Position numbers and translations under genes: made by a program. Under the pieces are notes generated by a model. It was not told the origin of the DNA, ran no database searches, and saw only the letters and a list, made by a program, of their open reading frames with translations. Positions 62,095 to 64,000 of a DNA stretch of 64,000 nt are shown in pieces. Numbering within the stretch: position 1 is the stretch's first letter; each line of letters starts with the position of its first letter. Source of the stretch: Autumnicola lenta (GTDB lineage: Bacteria > Bacteroidota > Bacteroidia > Flavobacteriales > Flavobacteriaceae); the NCBI RefSeq assembly GCF_031846515.1, contig NZ_JAVRHO010000008.1:1-64000 (forward strand). Direction: 5' to 3'.

Positions 62095-62378
62095 TGAAAC
62101 AATTTGAAGTCTATAGAAACATTAGGAAAGGGGCTGTCATTTTTGGGCTTCCCATCTCCTCCTTTGCTTTAATGATGATTTGCGTAGTAGCTTCATTACT
62201 GGTCATCATTTTCTCTTTTAGCTTCTGGATCATCATTGGTGCTTTGATCTTCAATTGTATCTTTTATTTAGTACTAATCAAAATAACCAGAACATCACAG
62301 CTCTTTCAGGTGTCGGTAAGATTTCCAGAAATCATCAGCAACAGAAGAAATTCAAATTTTAATTATGAACAAGATTAA
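62094..62378 (+). CDS. traF: TraF-like (DUF4133) conjugation protein
   Basis: A 94-residue membrane protein of the DUF4133 TraF family, VirB3-like. The features are VYRNIRKGAVIFGLPISSF at the start and two helices at about 18-60. Its last bases overlap the TraG start by 14, so the three are one operon. It is a component of the inner-membrane part of the type IV transfer apparatus. Confidence 0.92.
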   Translation: MKQFEVYRNIRKGAVIFGLPISSFALMMICVVASLLVIIFSFSFWIIIGALIFNCIFYLVLIKITRTSQLFQVSVRFPEIISNRRNSNFNYEQD

Positions 62379-64000
62379 TCTTTCGGACTTTACGCCCATA
62401 ATCGATATTCAGGACAATATCATTTTTGCCAATAATGGTAACGTGATTCTTTGCTATGAGGGGATGTTACCTGAAATCTATTCTTTATCCGAAAAGGATT
62501 TGGAAGATATCCACGGGGTTTGGTTCCAGGCTCTAAAATCTTTGCCCACTGGAAGTGTGGTACACAAACAGGACATCTATTTAAAGAAATCATATTCTGC
62601 GGAGTTATTGCCAAATACAACCTTTTTAGAAAAGGCAACACACGATCATTTCAAAGGCAGGGAATATATGGAACATCGCTGCTATCTGTTTTTTATCCTC
62701 ACTAAAAACAAAGCATTAAATAACCCGAAGTATGTCAATCCATTTCGAAAGGTTTCTAAAGGGATGCCCCAGGAACTGGATGATAATCTCAGAAGTTTTA
62801 TCAGCTCGGTCAGCGATTCCGTGTCCTTTATCAATAATAGCCGTAGGATGTCTTTTCTACCCCTTGGTGAAGTGGAAATCCAGGGCTTGACCAATAGCTT
62901 CTTTAATGGTTTTCACGAAGGTTTTGATACCGATATGCTGCTAAATAAATCCAACATTCAGATTGGTGACCATTATTTTGATGCCCTGGCTATCAACAGT
63001 GAACGCTGTTTTGGCGACACTGTTCAGAGCAGCAAGATCAATGAAAGTTTTACTTCCGATGATTTCACATTCCACCAGGGCTTTATTGACGGCCTTGGAT
63101 TGACTCTTAATGAAAATCATATGGTAAATCAAATTCTCTACCTGGATGACAAACAAAAATGGCGGAAGCTCCTTGATAAGAAAATTGAAGAACTACATAA
63201 AAGTTCAAATTTCGGATCTCAGAATAAGGTTGTCCTGGGTCAAATTCAAAATATTCTTAACCAGATAAATGAGGATGATACCTCCAGAATTATCCGTGGC
63301 CATTTCAATGTCATCTATTGGGCTAAGGAAGCCGGAGAGCTGGCTCAGATAGCATCGAAGGTAAAGACTGAATTTAAGGAACTTGATATTACGCCGTACT
63401 ACCCGCGGGGAGAAGAACGTAAAAACTATGTAGTGAATAGCTACTGTTGTTTTTCTTCCAACTTTTCCAATGCAGATTTATATCTGACTGATCTGAAACA
63501 CGCGCTGTGCCTGCTGATCAATAACTCGAATTACAAATCGGATCCTACAGGGATCATTTTCAATGATCGTGAACACAACGTCCCGGTGCTAAAGGATGTA
63601 TGGGACGAACGAAAAAAGCGAATCAAAGCACGGAACTTTGCCATTTTTGCCCCTACTGGGGAAGGAAAATCTTTCCTGGCCAATAATATTCTGCGGCAGT
63701 ACTTCGAGAGTGGAGTACGACTGGTGATCATTGATCTTGGAGGATCCTATACAAAGTTCGCAAAGTTATATCCTGAAAATTATATAGTACTGAGATATGA
63801 AAGCGGAAAAAATCTGGGCATTAATCCATTTTATATCAGTAACCCAAAGGATATCACGCCTGAACGTCTGGAAGATTTGTCAATGTTCCTGTTTGAATTG
63901 TTTGGTTCCGATTTAAAAGTGACCAAAACACAGTCTGTGTCGGTTAAAAAAATATTGCGCCACTACTATTCAAATGTTCCTAAAAAACATTCCCTGGATA
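62365..64000 (+). CDS. traG: TraG-type conjugation ATPase (VirB4-like), 3' cut by window
   Basis: The first 545 codons of a TraG family conjugation ATPase (usual length about 830 residues), which powers pilus and transfer assembly like VirB4. The N-terminal domain begins NLSDFTPIIDIQDNIIFANN. Walker A is APTGEGKS at 429-436. The frame is open to the last base, so the gene continues beyond the window; Walker B lies outside. It is the third gene of the traEFG operon. Start ATG at 62365 overlaps traF. Confidence 0.95.
   Translation, partial: MNKINLSDFTPIIDIQDNIIFANNGNVILCYEGMLPEIYSLSEKDLEDIHGVWFQALKSLPTGSVVHKQDIYLKKSYSAELLPNTTFLEKATHDHFKGREYMEHRCYLFFILTKNKALNNPKYVNPFRKVSKGMPQELDDNLRSFISSVSDSVSFINNSRRMSFLPLGEVEIQGLTNSFFNGFHEGFDTDMLLNKSNIQIGDHYFDALAINSERCFGDTVQSSKINESFTSDDFTFHQGFIDGLGLTLNENHMVNQILYLDDKQKWRKLLDKKIEELHKSSNFGSQNKVVLGQIQNILNQINEDDTSRIIRGHFNVIYWAKEAGELAQIASKVKTEFKELDITPYYPRGEERKNYVVNSYCCFSSNFSNADLYLTDLKHALCLLINNSNYKSDPTGIIFNDREHNVPVLKDVWDERKKRIKARNFAIFAPTGEGKSFLANNILRQYFESGVRLVIIDLGGSYTKFAKLYPENYIVLRYESGKNLGINPFYISNPKDITPERLEDLSMFLFELFGSDLKVTKTQSVSVKKILRHYYSNVPKKHSLD

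Noticed and set aside
1..64000. CRISPR array, rRNA genes or restriction-modification system
   Set aside because: No regularly spaced repeats, no rRNA-like sequence and no methylase or nuclease motifs were seen.

Overview
The window looks like a chromosome segment of a marine-type Flavobacteriaceae bacterium (Bacteroidota, perhaps near Gramella, Salegentibacter or Zunongwangia). The evidence is an AT-rich sequence, Bacteroidota-type promoters (TTG, then TAnnTTTG), few Shine-Dalgarno sites, and families typical of that group (DUF4290, DUF493, TIGR02757, Bat N-terminal, RteC, TraE/F/G). The genus is a guess from gene content.

Region 1 (1-21.5 kb) is ordinary core chromosome. It holds folE and msrA, a LolD-like ABC ATPase, two tandem GAF histidine kinases, a Bat-type membrane protein with a dihydroorotase-like protein that has lost its metal ligands, an esterase, an MBL-fold hydrolase, and murA with the Cys-to-Asp change known to give fosfomycin insensitivity. 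recQ-fmt, an HU gene, algH/yqgE, a class IV aminotransferase and a START-like protein follow. It ends at a tRNA-Met gene with a strong terminator.

Region 2 (21.5-32.2 kb) is accessory. A Cys-rich copper-storage-like protein precedes a run of genes encoding two lipoprotein PQQ-dehydrogenase-like beta-propellers, small membrane proteins, a lipoprotein cytochrome c, a DUF305 protein, a TMEM220-like protein and a TonB-dependent receptor. A convergent third soluble PQQ sugar-dehydrogenase-like gene closes it. I read this as a possible periplasmic or outer-membrane oxidation module with its own cofactor or substrate receptor.

Region 3 (32.2-41.3 kb) is a scarred zone: a decayed IS3-type element beside a degenerate copy of part of a nearby membrane-protein gene, a lone receiver protein, a GAF-PAS sensor lacking a kinase ATPase domain, a PAS histidine kinase, an FAD-Rieske oxidoreductase, and a channel-like protein with a non-canonical selectivity filter.

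Region 4 (41.4-55.5 kb) is a metal, mainly copper, resistance island on the minus strand. It has a CopA P-type ATPase with three HMA domains, an AraC regulator with an N-terminal CxxC domain, periplasmic and lipoprotein accessory proteins, a multicopper oxidase fused to a beta-barrel-like C-terminus, HMA proteins, a MerT-like protein, a second Cys-rich four-helix protein, a thioredoxin-like protein and a CsoR/RcnR-like repressor. Three copies of a GGGTGGTC-type sequence lie upstream of three transcription units in its last 2 kb, which suggests one regulon.

Region 5 (55.6-64 kb) begins with a stand-alone asparaginase-domain gene and a LuxR-type membrane regulator whose junction has been tandemly duplicated and broken. 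It then enters a Bacteroidota conjugative element: RteC, an HTH protein, a winged-helix-like protein, a DnaC-like ATPase, an amidase, then TraE, TraF and the first two thirds of TraG, cut by the window edge. Repeated palindromes with the half-site CCGTA flank rteC. The copper island may be cargo of this element, but no integrase or attachment repeat was seen, so that link is inference.
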